From Macrococcoides goetzii (GTDB lineage Bacteria; Bacillota; Bacilli; Staphylococcales; Staphylococcaceae): a stretch of DNA of 64,000 nt. The notes under the pieces were generated by a model, which saw only the letters and a program-made list of their open reading frames with translations, searched no databases and was not told the origin of the DNA. Positions 43,914 through 52,865 of the stretch are shown here, piece by piece. Made by a program: the position numbers and the translations under genes. Numbering within the stretch: position 1 is the first letter of the stretch; every line of letters begins with the position of its first letter. The stretch lies in the NCBI RefSeq assembly GCF_002742385.2, contig NZ_MJBI02000002.1, positions 1 through 64,000 on the forward strand. Direction: 5' to 3'.

Positions 43914-45830
43914 TTATATTAATAAATCTTTATTATAAATTTCTTTTTTCAACTCATTTATAAAGTCTACGATATCTTTTGATACATTCTCTGAATCACC
44001 ATATTTTCTTATAGATAATGAATTATTATTTTGTTCCTCATCACCCACAACAATTGTGTAAGGAATTTTATTTATTTGGCTCTCTCTAATTTTCTTACCT
44101 AGCTTTTCGTCTCTGTTATCAAAATTTACTCTGATGTTTTCCTGGGCAAATACTTTTTGAATTTGTTTTACATAGTTAATATTATTTTCAGATACTCCAA
44201 TAAGATTCACTTGAATTGGTGCCATCCATAATGGAAATGCCCCTTTAAAGTGTTCGATTAATATTCCGAAGAAACGATCAAGTGAACCAAATATTGCTCG
44301 ATGAATAACTACTGGTCGTTCTTTTTCATTGTTTTCATTTACGTATGTTAAATCGAATTTTTCAGGCATTTGGAAATCAAGTTGCACAGTAGCACATTGA
44401 TGACTTCTATTTAATGCATCTTTAATATGAATATCAATCTTAGGACCGTAGAAAGCACCGTCACCTTCATTAATACTATAAGTTAGGTTTAAGTTATCTA
44501 AAACATATGATAATGATTTTTCAGCTTCTTCCCATAGACTTAATTCTCCTAGATATTTTTCTGGACGAGTCGAAAGTTCTATTGAATATTCAAATCCAAA
44601 AATGTTATACAGGTAATCAATGAGCTCTAATACATTTTTAACTTCCTCTTGAATTTGAGATTTCATTACAAAAATATGTGCATCATCTTGACAGAACGTT
44701 CTTACTCGAAGTAATCCATTTAAAGCTCCGCTAAACTCATGACGATGTACTTGTCCAAATTCAGCTATTCTAAGTGGTAAATCTTTATAAGATTTTAATT
44801 CATTTTTAAATATCAACATATGACCAGGACAATTCATAGGTTTTAATGCAAAATCATTGTCATCAACCTTTGTAAAATACATATTTTCATGATAATGATC
44901 CCAATGTCCAGAAGCTTCCCAAAGTCTTTGATTCATCATTAAAGGTGTTTTAACTTCTAGGTATCCTCTTTCTAATTGAATCTCTCTTAAAAACTCTTCC
45001 ATTTTATTTTTAATGAACTGACCATTTGGTAGATAGAAGGGCATCCCTGGAGCTTCTTCGGAAAACATGAATAGTTTCAGTTGCTTTCCTAGTTTTCTGT
45101 GATTTCTTTCATCCGCTTCTTTTAAGAAGTCAAAATAATTATCTAGTTCTTCTTTGGATGCAAACGCTACACCATATATTCGTTGAAGCATCTTATTATT
45201 ACTATCACCTTTCCAGTAAGCACCTGCAACTTTTGTTAATTTAAAGTGATTTACATATTTAGTACTTGGTACGTGTGGACCTGTACATAAGTCTGTAAAT
45301 TCACCTTGTTGATATATTGAAAGTTGTTCATCTTTATGGCTTTCTATGATATTCACTTTATAAGAATTATCTTTAAATACATTCTTAGCTTCTTCATAAG
45401 ATATCTCAGAACGAATGAATGTAAGGTTTTCTTTCTGAATTTTTTTCATTTCTTTTTCTATTTTACTTAAGTCACTCTCGCTGATAGATTGATCTAAGTC
45501 TATATCATAATAAAAACCATTTTCAATAACTGGTCCAATAGATAATAGTGCATTTGGATAAATTCTTTTAATTGCTTGGGCTAAAACGTGTGCTGCAGAG
45601 TGTCTCATAACTTCAATACCTTCAACTGTATTAATGTTATAGAAACTAAGTTCTGAATCTTGATGGATGGGATAGGTCAAATCAACTAAGGTTCCATTGA
45701 CGTGGCAAACAATGGCTTCCTTGAATAAAGAATTACTAATCGATTTTGCAACTTCACTTGCTAGAATTCCTTTTGGATATTCCTTTTTACTTCCGTCTGG
45801 AAATTTGATACTAATTTGTTGATTTGACAT
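43914..45830 (-). CDS. thrS: Threonyl-tRNA synthetase, accessory (divergent) copy
   Basis: 638 residues with the full ThrRS layout: TGS domain (ISIKFPDGSKKEYPKG), the editing/SAD domain with HSAAH (about residue 77) and CTGPHVPST, class II core motif 2 (HRHEFSGALNGLLRVR), zinc ligands Cys in NCPGHM plus later His, motif 3 (RPVVIHRAIFGSLDRFFGIL) and an anticodon-binding domain. The core reads EEAPGMPFYLPNG, LKPMNCPGHML and RVRTFCQDDAHIFV, unlike the housekeeping ThrS of S. aureus and B. subtilis (GLPLWLPNGATIRR, RVRGMTLND). It is thus from another lineage. An extra synthetase on a resistance island suggests tolerance to a ThrRS inhibitor. Confidence 0.92.
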   Translation of the reverse strand: MSNQQISIKFPDGSKKEYPKGILASEVAKSISNSLFKEAIVCHVNGTLVDLTYPIHQDSELSFYNINTVEGIEVMRHSAAHVLAQAIKRIYPNALLSIGPVIENGFYYDIDLDQSISESDLSKIEKEMKKIQKENLTFIRSEISYEEAKNVFKDNSYKVNIIESHKDEQLSIYQQGEFTDLCTGPHVPSTKYVNHFKLTKVAGAYWKGDSNNKMLQRIYGVAFASKEELDNYFDFLKEADERNHRKLGKQLKLFMFSEEAPGMPFYLPNGQFIKNKMEEFLREIQLERGYLEVKTPLMMNQRLWEASGHWDHYHENMYFTKVDDNDFALKPMNCPGHMLIFKNELKSYKDLPLRIAEFGQVHRHEFSGALNGLLRVRTFCQDDAHIFVMKSQIQEEVKNVLELIDYLYNIFGFEYSIELSTRPEKYLGELSLWEEAEKSLSYVLDNLNLTYSINEGDGAFYGPKIDIHIKDALNRSHQCATVQLDFQMPEKFDLTYVNENNEKERPVVIHRAIFGSLDRFFGILIEHFKGAFPLWMAPIQVNLIGVSENNINYVKQIQKVFAQENIRVNFDNRDEKLGKKIRESQINKIPYTIVVGDEEQNNNSLSIRKYGDSENVSKDIVDFINELKKEIYNKDLLI

Positions 45831-45863
45831 TTAAATCTCTCCCTAAATTTATTTTTTTATAAT

Positions 45864-46100
45864 AAAAAGACTCGTCCCTCAAAAAAAGGGACGAGTCTTC
45901 TATTACCCGTGGTTCCACCCAAAATTCCATCATTAATGATGACACTCTAGCATGTTTAACGCACATGAACGTGACATGTTTCCATATCATTTATTGTTAA
46001 GGTAGTAATTTTATTATCTAATTTAGGAATCTCTCAGCAATTATTCCCTCTCTGTTAATCGACCAAATAAAATCGTGTCCTTGTATGTAATATTAAATTA
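45864..46100 (-). promoter_or_regulatory. Threonine T-box riboswitch of thrS
   Basis: On the minus strand the leader shows GCTGAGAGATTCCT (stem I), an ACTACC stretch that can supply the Thr specifier codon ACC, and the T-box sequence GGGTGGAACCACGGG (45920-45906). The terminator stem AGACTCGTCCCT/AGGGACGAGTCT (45869-45898) with a following T run is immediately before thrS. Uncharged tRNA-Thr should pair with the T-box and let transcription continue. Confidence 0.9.
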
Positions 46101-46104
46101 AACA

Positions 46105-46135
46105 TATGATATAATTGATTGAATATTTTGTCAAC
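46105..46135 (-). promoter_or_regulatory. Probable promoter of the T-box-thrS transcript
   Basis: Reading the minus strand, TTGACA (46135-46130), 17 bases, TATCAT forms a good -35/-10 pair before the T-box leader. The same 30 bases occur in front of the GNAT fragment at 9.87 kb. Confidence 0.5.
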
Positions 46136-46179
46136 AAATTATTTTTAACTGAAAGTTTTAAAAGGAATTTTTTTTTATT

Positions 46180-46335
46180 ATCTTAGATTGTATAAAGAGT
46201 TTTGAAGACACATGGATGCGATGTAGAACCTTATTATTTCTATACACGCAGTATGATGATGTTGTTCAAACAAAATCTAAAATCGATGGAATTGAAGTAA
46301 TTTGTGTGGAAGATGCAAATAAGGTTTATAAGAAT
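46180..46335 (+). pseudogene. GNAT acetyltransferase remnant (copy 3 of 3)
   Basis: The stretch encodes, with frame changes, SFEDTWMRCRTLLFLYTQYD and KSKIDGIEVICVEDAN, recognisably the same N-terminus as at 9934 and 26345 but missing bases and codons. Downstream, to 46437, is further decayed coding-like sequence of unknown source. Confidence 0.7.
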
Positions 46336-46860
46336 ATGATAGAGAAAAATTAGAAGAATAATAGAAGGAAAGAGCTAGAATTAATGAGTTTGAAGAAGCG
46401 CTAAAAAGAAATATAAATGATATTACATTTTAAAGAATAGGAGGAGCTTATTAATGTCTTTGACAGGTTATAAAGATAAAATAAGTCGTCGTACAGCATT
46501 TAGTTGCTGTTTTTCTTATGATATATTTATACGCTAAAATAATTGTAATATTGTACCATGTTAGAGATATTAAAATTAGAAATAAATGGTTTTAATATGT
46601 ATAAATAGTTACGGACAAAAAAAGCACCACATTTTGAGAGTTATATTATTAGTTTAATGATTTGAAGAGAGTTCGTAGAGGTATATAAAATCTCAATACA
46701 TGAATCGTCTAATTTCTTAAATTAACAACACATTTCTTAATGAGAATTGTCCAATTGATTATAGATGATTTATTCTATAAGATATAGACGCAATTATTAA
46801 GGTATAATATTTAAAATTTTGTATAGATTATACATCTATAAATAATTAGGAGCTGTTCAT
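46336..46860. other. Region without an intact gene
   Basis: A small frame at 46454-46537 behind AGGAGGAGCTTATTA (MSLTGYKDKISRRTAF...) shifts into a hydrophobic stretch (VAVFLMIYLYAKIIVILYHV) that ends at about 46594. It looks like a frameshifted small membrane protein. From 46710 to 46790 the DNA repeats sequence found at 27318-27395 (AACAA-ACAT ... TTGTCCAATT). Nothing else is apparent. Confidence 0.4.
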
Positions 46861-48210
46861 ATGGTGAAAAAAGTGTTTGTGTCTTATTCATGGACTAGTG
46901 AGGAACATGTAAATCGTATTGTAAAAATAGCTGAAAGTCTAAGACAGGATCATGGAATTGATATTATATTGGACTTATGGGACTGTTTGCCGGGACAAGA
47001 TCTCAATGTATTTATGGAGTCTATGGTACTGGATGAGTCTGTTGATTTCGTTCTTATCATGAGTGATGAAAGATATAAAATTAAAGCGAATAGTAGAGAA
47101 GGTGGAGTAGGTACAGAATCAACCATTATCTCTTCTGAAGTCTACAAAGACGCAAAAAGTACTAAATTTATTCCGGTGTATATGGAAAAATTAGATAATG
47201 ATATTTCTTTACCACAATTTTGTAAAACACGTCGAGCTATTAATATGACAAACGAAGAAGATGATTTTGAAAGCATTGAAGAGATAGCACGTTGGATCAA
47301 TGGCCAGCCAGTTTATATAAAACCTGCTCTAGGAAATGTTCCAGAATATGATGCTGTTACTACTTCGATTAAGAAGTATGAGCAAAAACTATACGCATCA
47401 AAGAGTTATAATTTAGAAGACAACTTAATATCTTATTTTGACATATTAAAAAGTGAACTTTTGAGCTTGGAAGCCAGTGATAATAATGACGTGAATGAAG
47501 AAATTATACTTTCGATTAAACCTTATTTAGAAAGTATAAGAAAAGTTTATGATTTTATTTCAGAGAAAAATTTAGATATAAGTTCTTTTCTGATTCCTTT
47601 CTATAATGAAATATTAGTACACACTAGTAATGAGAACGAACGTCCTTTATTAAGGTTGTTTCTATATTTCTCATTTTTAGAGGTAGTTCTAGCAACTATT
47701 ACTAAAGATGATACTTACACATTAAAAAATTTAATTTTAAGTGACTACATATTTCTTGGAAGGAAGAATCATTTTACAGTAATGAGCAACTTTCCTAGAA
47801 AATATGCAGAGCATTCATTCTTTGTTAAAGGTAGTAGACAAATAAATGTAAGAAAGTTTTGCGCACAGTTAATTTATGAGGAAAAGAAAAGAGTCAAAAT
47901 AGAGGATATTGATTTAATATTGAATACGGTATGTGAGGTAAATTCTAGATTCGCTGATGTTTTGCCAAATTGGCATGGAATCTTATTGCTTTTTGATTTT
48001 GAAGATTTTTATTCGTGGGATAATAAGGCTCATTATATTGTTGAAAAATTTAAATATAAAGATTTTTATGAGAAGTACAAGTTTTTATTCAACTGTGAAA
48101 AAAGTGAACTCATCTCTAAACTTGATAATTGTTTAGAGAGAAGCAGAGGCTCATTTGAATTACCTTTAATAAACAAGGTTTTACCTATTAATGAAATTGC
48201 ACAATATTAA
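46861..48210 (+). CDS. SEFIR/TIR-domain protein, candidate defence effector
   Basis: 449 residues. The first 150 residues form a SEFIR (TIR-like) domain: KKVFVSYSWTSEEHVNRIVK (beta-A with the YSW motif), a conserved DLWDCLPGQDLNVFMESMV and DFVLIMSDERYKIKA. The rest is a long alpha-helical region with no recognised domain (starts QPVYIKPALGNVPEYDAVTT). SEFIR proteins occur in anti-phage loci and some are NAD-depleting effectors. No partner gene adjoins it. GGAGCTGTTCAT precedes the ATG. The domain call is good; the defence role is inferred. Confidence 0.78.
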   Translation: MVKKVFVSYSWTSEEHVNRIVKIAESLRQDHGIDIILDLWDCLPGQDLNVFMESMVLDESVDFVLIMSDERYKIKANSREGGVGTESTIISSEVYKDAKSTKFIPVYMEKLDNDISLPQFCKTRRAINMTNEEDDFESIEEIARWINGQPVYIKPALGNVPEYDAVTTSIKKYEQKLYASKSYNLEDNLISYFDILKSELLSLEASDNNDVNEEIILSIKPYLESIRKVYDFISEKNLDISSFLIPFYNEILVHTSNENERPLLRLFLYFSFLEVVLATITKDDTYTLKNLILSDYIFLGRKNHFTVMSNFPRKYAEHSFFVKGSRQINVRKFCAQLIYEEKKRVKIEDIDLILNTVCEVNSRFADVLPNWHGILLLFDFEDFYSWDNKAHYIVEKFKYKDFYEKYKFLFNCEKSELISKLDNCLERSRGSFELPLINKVLPINEIAQY

Positions 48211-48536
48211 AGAAGATTCATCTCCAAAAGATTTACTAGCAGGATTGATTGGTATAAGACAAAAAGCTATCAATTGAAAAATACTTATCTAATATTAAAA
48301 AAGATTAAATCATACACTCAACATTATTTATGTAAATTCAAAAGTAAAATTTGCACATGATTTAGATATATGTATTACATGAAAAGAAACATGACATCGA
48401 CCAACTACAATGATATTATGACACCTGAAGAATCAGTAAAATTTTATGAAATGATTTGGGACAAAAGATTTGTTGAATTTATAGATTAAAGAAGAGGTAA
48501 CCTCATTTTTGTGGTTACCTTTTTGATGTATGATGT
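48211..48536. other. Spacer with a possible 32-codon ORF
   Basis: ATG 48391 begins MTSTNYNDIMTPEESVKFYE, ending EFID and TAA at 48487-48489, without a ribosome site. It may be a leftover of a longer gene. A terminator stem (AGGTAACC 48495-48502 with GGTTACCT 48513-48520, then TTTTT) follows it. No other gene is seen. Confidence 0.4.
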
Positions 48537-48950
48537 TTAATCTTCAGCAGTAAGTTTTAATATCGATCCAAAATGCTGTTGAGCTGTAGTGAATAAAGTA
48601 AAAGTAATTAATTCAATAATTTCTTCATTTGTCATTGAATCTTTTAATAACTGAATAGTAGATTCAGGTACATTTTCTTTCATTTTTAAGTACACTTCTA
48701 TAAAACCAATACAAAGTATAGATTTTTCGTCTTGAAATTTATTAGTAGGTCTACCCTTTGCTTTGCAGTAAAGGCATCCATTTTCTTGCGCAAGTATTCT
48801 TCTTAACTCTTCTTTTAATTCTTTGCTCAATGCGCCGTCTTCACTTAATGTGTCTGCTAAGTTATTCCATGGTTCAAGTATAATTTCATTGTGTCCTAAT
48901 AATTTTTGAAAAGGTGTATCGCCTATCTTACTATAATTTATTAATGCCAT
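48537..48950 (-). CDS. AhpD/carboxymuconolactone-decarboxylase-like protein
   Basis: 137-residue all-helical protein of the AhpD fold. The redox motif is NGCLYCKAKG (C-x-x-C, about residue 58), followed by helices typical of the family (FTLFTTAQQHFGSILKL at the end). The proton-relay His of AhpD just after CxxC is not evident, so activity may differ. It is divergent from the Lrp-type regulator, with 102 bases between, which suggests that this regulator controls it. Confidence 0.7.
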   Translation of the reverse strand: MALINYSKIGDTPFQKLLGHNEIILEPWNNLADTLSEDGALSKELKEELRRILAQENGCLYCKAKGRPTNKFQDEKSILCIGFIEVYLKMKENVPESTIQLLKDSMTNEEIIELITFTLFTTAQQHFGSILKLTAED

Positions 48951-49052
48951 ATTATCATCTCCTTGAGTTAATAATATACGTGATATAATAAAGAATGAAT
49001 AAATTAAATAAGGATTTAAAGTATATGGACTTTAATAAAAGAGGTAAATTAA

Positions 49053-49466
49053 ATGAAAGACTTAATAAATGAGAAAATATTAAACATATTAGAAATGAAC
49101 AGTCGAATTACGATTAATGAGTTAAGTAAACAGGTTAATTTATCTGCTCCTGCAGTAAGAGAGAGGATAAATAAAATGGAGGAGCAAGGAATAATAAAAG
49201 ATTATACGATTAATATTGATTATAAGAAGTTAGGATATGATGTTGAGATTCTAATTGAAATTATCATTAAAAACAATAGATATAAAGATTTCAAGGAGTT
49301 CATATCTGAACAGGATAATGTTGAATTTTGTTATCGTGTATCTGGAGAAGCATGTTTTGTTTTTAAAGTTAGATTAGAAAATATGGAAGCAGTCGAATCA
49401 TTTATTGATCTCTTACAGCCATATGGACATACCAAAAGCCAGTTTATATTTTCGTCAGTTATATAA
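49053..49466 (+). CDS. Lrp/AsnC-family regulator
   Basis: 137 residues. N-terminal helix-turn-helix (EKILNILEMNSRITINELSK, VNLSAPAVRERINKMEEQGI) and C-terminal RAM ligand domain (about 60-135, VEFCYRVSGEACFVFKVRLE). AAGAGGTAAATTA precedes the ATG. It is divergent from the AhpD-like gene. A second, broken Lrp-type gene lies at 51146 beside a broken isochorismatase gene in the same divergent layout. Confidence 0.82.
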   Translation: MKDLINEKILNILEMNSRITINELSKQVNLSAPAVRERINKMEEQGIIKDYTINIDYKKLGYDVEILIEIIIKNNRYKDFKEFISEQDNVEFCYRVSGEACFVFKVRLENMEAVESFIDLLQPYGHTKSQFIFSSVI

Positions 49467-49505
49467 TATAAATGAATAGAGAAAGGTATAGAATATTGAT
49501 AAATT

Positions 49506-49553
49506 AATCGCACTTTAAAACGATACGCTGAAAGTTATCATAAATGATGGGGT
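49506..49553 (+). other. SCC attachment-like unit
   Basis: AATCGCACTTTAAAACGATA then CGCTGAAAGTTATCATAAAT and GATGGGGTTT keep the full core. Terminal repeats are imperfect (AATCGCA/TGGGGTT). It ends the thrS-SEFIR module. Confidence 0.78.
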
Positions 49554-49665
49554 TTATTTTTTAATAGATAAATGAGTTATAAAATAGAGTAATATTAATG
49601 AAAACATATAAAAGTGATTGAAAATTTAAAAAAGGGGATTTAAAAAATAAGAATAAGGTGAAATA

Positions 49666-50379
49666 ATGAGTAAAGAAGTTTTTCTAAAAATATATCTAGA
49701 TAAATATCGAAGAAATAAATATACAAATGTAATCAAAGCATTGGCTGAAAAACATAATGAATTGAATGAAAAGATTTTTTTTAATCTTGAGGAAAAATCC
49801 AAAGCTTATTTTTCTAAATTAGAGGGAATATATGGTAGTAAATATAATTACGAAGATGTGGATCCAGGTGACGTTTATGAGCAAATGATGGACGAAACAT
49901 TTGAATATTATGAAATGGAAGTTTTAATGGAACATAATTTAATACTATCTTTAATTAGTACGTTATTCCAAGTGTTTGAGCAGCAGCTTAGGAGTCTACT
50001 GTATCAAGAGTTAAATCACACACACAGCGTGGTCAAAACAAAATATAAGTTAAATAAATTTGGTACTAATATGGGAGAGATTCAAGAAATTTTTAAATTA
50101 CTGGATTATGATCTGAAAGATAGTCCTTATTGGAATGATATTAATGAGTTGAATAAATTAAACAATGCATTTAAGCATGGTCAAGGAAATTCATTTGATA
50201 AATTAATTAAACTGAATCCAAAATTAATTAATACTAATAAGTTAGAAGGTGTTTATACTACTAATAATGAAGTAATATTTGATTTAAATGAAGTTAAATT
50301 TGATAAATATTCTAATGCTATTATTAATTTTTGGAACGATTTTCCTGAACATTTAACTAATCATGTAAAGATAGATTAG
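49666..50379 (+). CDS. HEPN-like protein of unknown function
   Basis: 237 residues, mostly helical and highly charged, with no membrane segment. No named family recognised. The region LISTLFQVFEQQLRSLLYQE and, 60 residues later, INELNKLNNAFKHGQGNSF resembles a HEPN bundle; the N-x4-H (NNAFKHG) occupies the place of the usual R-x4-H, so catalytic activity is doubtful. A GGTGAAATA ribosome site precedes the ATG. It follows the attachment site at 49.5 kb and stands alone. Confidence 0.5.
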   Translation: MSKEVFLKIYLDKYRRNKYTNVIKALAEKHNELNEKIFFNLEEKSKAYFSKLEGIYGSKYNYEDVDPGDVYEQMMDETFEYYEMEVLMEHNLILSLISTLFQVFEQQLRSLLYQELNHTHSVVKTKYKLNKFGTNMGEIQEIFKLLDYDLKDSPYWNDINELNKLNNAFKHGQGNSFDKLIKLNPKLINTNKLEGVYTTNNEVIFDLNEVKFDKYSNAIINFWNDFPEHLTNHVKID

Positions 50380-50385
50380 TGGAAT

Positions 50386-50430
50386 AAAGATTCATCCAAT
50401 TATTTTTGTATATTAATCGGATGAATCTTT
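50386..50430 (+). terminator. Terminator of the HEPN-like gene
   Basis: AAAGATTCATCCAATTA and TTAATCGGATGAATCTTT pair with one bulge around TTTTTGTATA. It lies a few bases after the stop codon. Confidence 0.75.
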
Positions 50431-50486
50431 ACAATTTTCCTTATTGAAAATAAGTTCAATATGGTGGCTTTTCTATTATACATTTT

Positions 50487-51040
50487 TTAATATTTATCAA
50501 TAAAATCTTCTGTAGATAATATATCGGAGAAATTGGCTAATGCAGCAATAAATGAATTTTGAACAGCATCTGCTGAAACTTGTTTATTGTCATAGGCAAG
50601 ATTTTTAGTTGCAGTTGCATCATGTATTAATACTGGATCAAAGCCAAGTTCTTTTGCTGCTCTAGTTGTCGAATCAACACACATGTGTGTCATCATTCCA
50701 CAAATCACTAATTGATTAATTTTTTTTTAGTAAGTATATCCTGTAAATTAGTTTCATAGAAACTGTTAGGAAATTGTTTTTCGATTGTAGTACTATTTTT
50801 AGGTACAGATAAATGTGGATGTATCTCAGCACCATATGTATTTACTTCAAAGAAATCAGCATTCTTTTGATGTTTAATATGTTTAATATAAATAACTTCT
50901 TGGTTATTTGATAAGAAATGATTTTCGAGCTTAACTATATTATTGAGCGCTTCATCTGCATTGTTTAAAGGTAATTTCCCGTCTTTAAAATAGTCATTTT
51001 GTACATCGATGATAAGTAATGCTTTGTTCATTGTACTCAC
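50487..51040 (-). pseudogene. Isochorismatase-family cysteine hydrolase, frameshifted at an A9 tract
   Basis: The N-terminal half (MSTMNKALLIIDVQNDYFKD, catalytic Asp in DVQNDYF; KEF-like IEKQFPNSFYETNL) stops at 50708. The C-terminal half (ICGMMTHMCVDSTTRAAKEL, with the nucleophilic Cys in MCVDSTT) resumes in another frame. The junction lies in nine consecutive A on the coding strand (50720-50728). A one-base slip restores a normal 180-residue enzyme, so this could be a recent mutation, a phase-variable switch or a sequencing error. Confidence 0.8.
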
Positions 51041-51145
51041 TCCCTTTTATTTGATAAACATATTATAATTAAATTAATTATATGTAGACATAACTCTGTG
51101 AAAGAACTTCTATAAGATTCTTTTCATACTGAAAGGATTTTGCTA

Positions 51146-51526
51146 ATGGATTATACTGATTTAAAAATTTTGAAGATATTAAGAGAAAATAGTAGATTAA
51201 CTAATAAAGAAATTGGAGAAAAAATTCATATGATCAGTCAAGCTGTAGGTAATAGAATTAATCAATTGATCGAACGAGGTGAAATTTCTAAATTTACAAT
51301 TATGTAGAGTTATAGGGACACACAATATATTAGAGTTTTTTTAAATGGTAGTTTTTACTCTCAAATAGAATCATTGGTGAAACAGTATGATGAAATAGAA
51401 GAATTTCAAAAGGTAAGTGGTCAAGCATGTTACATTTTAAAGAGTGATTTTGATAATGATGAATTAAAAAGATTTATTCAATTTTTATCAAAATATGCAA
51501 GGTACACTGTAGAGGTTGTTGTTTGA
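51146..51526 (+). pseudogene. Lrp/AsnC-family regulator with internal stop
   Basis: ATG 51146 (after GAAAGGATTTTGCTA) starts MDYTDLKILKILRENSRLTN, then KEIGEKIHMISQAVGNRINQ, a typical AsnC helix-turn-helix. A TAG at 51305-51307 ends the frame after TIM. The RAM domain continues in the same frame (YIRVFLNGSFYS, EFQKVSGQACYILKSD) to TGA at 51524. One nonsense mutation separates the DNA-binding and ligand domains. It faces away from the broken isochorismatase gene, its probable former target. Confidence 0.8.
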
Positions 51527-51638
51527 ACTTAAAATATTGAATAGTAAGAAAACAATATAATACTTTTAAGTGACAGTGAAGCAAAGGAGAATTTCTTGAT
51601 TATAAGCTATATAGCGACAAAACTTATAAAAGGAGACT

Positions 51639-52646
51639 ATGATGGATTTTATAAATAATCATTTTGGTATTACATTGTTGTTAGTCTGTATAGTTTTTGG
51701 TGTAATGGTTTTTGGGTTTTGGTGGAAAAGTAAAGGTGACTTAGATAATTTTAAAAAGAACTTAGAAATTTTAAGTATTATATTTGCTTTTATATCTTTT
51801 TTATTCACAATATACTTTACTCAAATTTCATATAAAGAAACAAAGGAAAGCAACGAACAAACAAAGAGAGAGTTCGAACATACATTGGATAATGAAAGAG
51901 AGGAAAAGTCTAATAATATTAAGATTATAAATTTAAAATTAAGTAATGAAATTGATAGATTATCTGAACAAGTTAATACTCTGACCGAAATAAAAGATAT
52001 AAATGGTTATTACGATTTAAATAAATTAAATAATCAACATAACGAAATACTTAAAACAATAAGAGACATAAAGAGCCTAGAAATAAAAGAATATTCAAAG
52101 ACGTACTTTGAAACTTTAAAAGAGATAAAACAAATTGAAAATACTATACAAATTTTTAATGAAAGTATAAATTTGCATAATTATAATCAAGGAATACCTA
52201 AAGCAAAATTGATGAAAGGATTAACCCCTTCTACGGACTATCGAATAGACTTAAAAAATAAAATTGATGAGATTAAAGGTCTAGAAGAAAATGTTTATAT
52301 TTCTGATACCGTCGTAACAAAAGATCATTTTATCTATTTTAGAGATGCAAAAATAGACAATGATAATTTAGAAGTTAAACTAGACGTCAAAGTTAATGAT
52401 GATGAAACAAAATTTATCAACAGAGAATTTCATAGAGAGTTCTTTGTACTAATAGATGATTTTGATAGAAAGTATAATAATACAGACGATTTAAAAGCAA
52501 TTGATGTGAATAATCAAGAATACAAACATATAACTTTAAAATTCAAAATAGATGATGATATTAATGACTATAAGTTAATATACTCCGACCAATTAAATCC
52601 AGAAAATATGAAGATTAAAGAATATACTTTTATTATAGATAACTAA
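51639..52646 (+). CDS. Membrane-anchored coiled-coil protein of unknown function
   Basis: 335 residues. Two N-terminal membrane segments (ITLLLVCIVFGVMVFGFWW and LSIIFAFISFLFTIYFTQI) are followed by a long coiled coil (about 70-175, with EQTKREFEHTLDNEREEK and LSNEIDRLSEQVNTLTEI) and a C-terminal beta-rich domain (about 215-330). I do not recognise the family. AAAGGAGACTATG gives the start. A membrane anchor, coiled coil and sensor-like domain are common among phage-defence effectors, but here this is only a guess from the neighbourhood. Confidence 0.5.
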   Translation: MMDFINNHFGITLLLVCIVFGVMVFGFWWKSKGDLDNFKKNLEILSIIFAFISFLFTIYFTQISYKETKESNEQTKREFEHTLDNEREEKSNNIKIINLKLSNEIDRLSEQVNTLTEIKDINGYYDLNKLNNQHNEILKTIRDIKSLEIKEYSKTYFETLKEIKQIENTIQIFNESINLHNYNQGIPKAKLMKGLTPSTDYRIDLKNKIDEIKGLEENVYISDTVVTKDHFIYFRDAKIDNDNLEVKLDVKVNDDETKFINREFHREFFVLIDDFDRKYNNTDDLKAIDVNNQEYKHITLKFKIDDDINDYKLIYSDQLNPENMKIKEYTFIIDN

Positions 52647-52684
52647 TAATATAATTGAATAATATAGAACTAAAACTGAATTTA

Positions 52685-52722
52685 TTAACTGATATACTGA
52701 AAGTTATGACAAAGATGCGATT
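52685..52722 (+). other. Degenerate SCC attachment-like site
   Basis: TTAACTGATATACTGAAAGT followed by TATGACAAAGATGCGATT keeps the order of the unit but has several changes in the core (TATGACAAA for TATCATAAA). It is probably no longer functional. Confidence 0.6.
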
Positions 52723-52865
52723 CTTTTGCTTGAAAATAAAAAATCTCAATCAATCGAAAATATATGAAAAGTATAAAAAAATTAAATATTAAGAAGAATG
52801 ACGTGATATAATTAAATGAATATTCAATTTATAAGAAACAGTTTAAAATCAAAGGGGTAACATTT

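Noticed and set aside
46454..46594. A small membrane protein behind AGGAGGAGCTTATTA.
   Set aside because: The frame must shift after RRTAF to reach the hydrophobic part, so it is described as decayed DNA, not as a gene.
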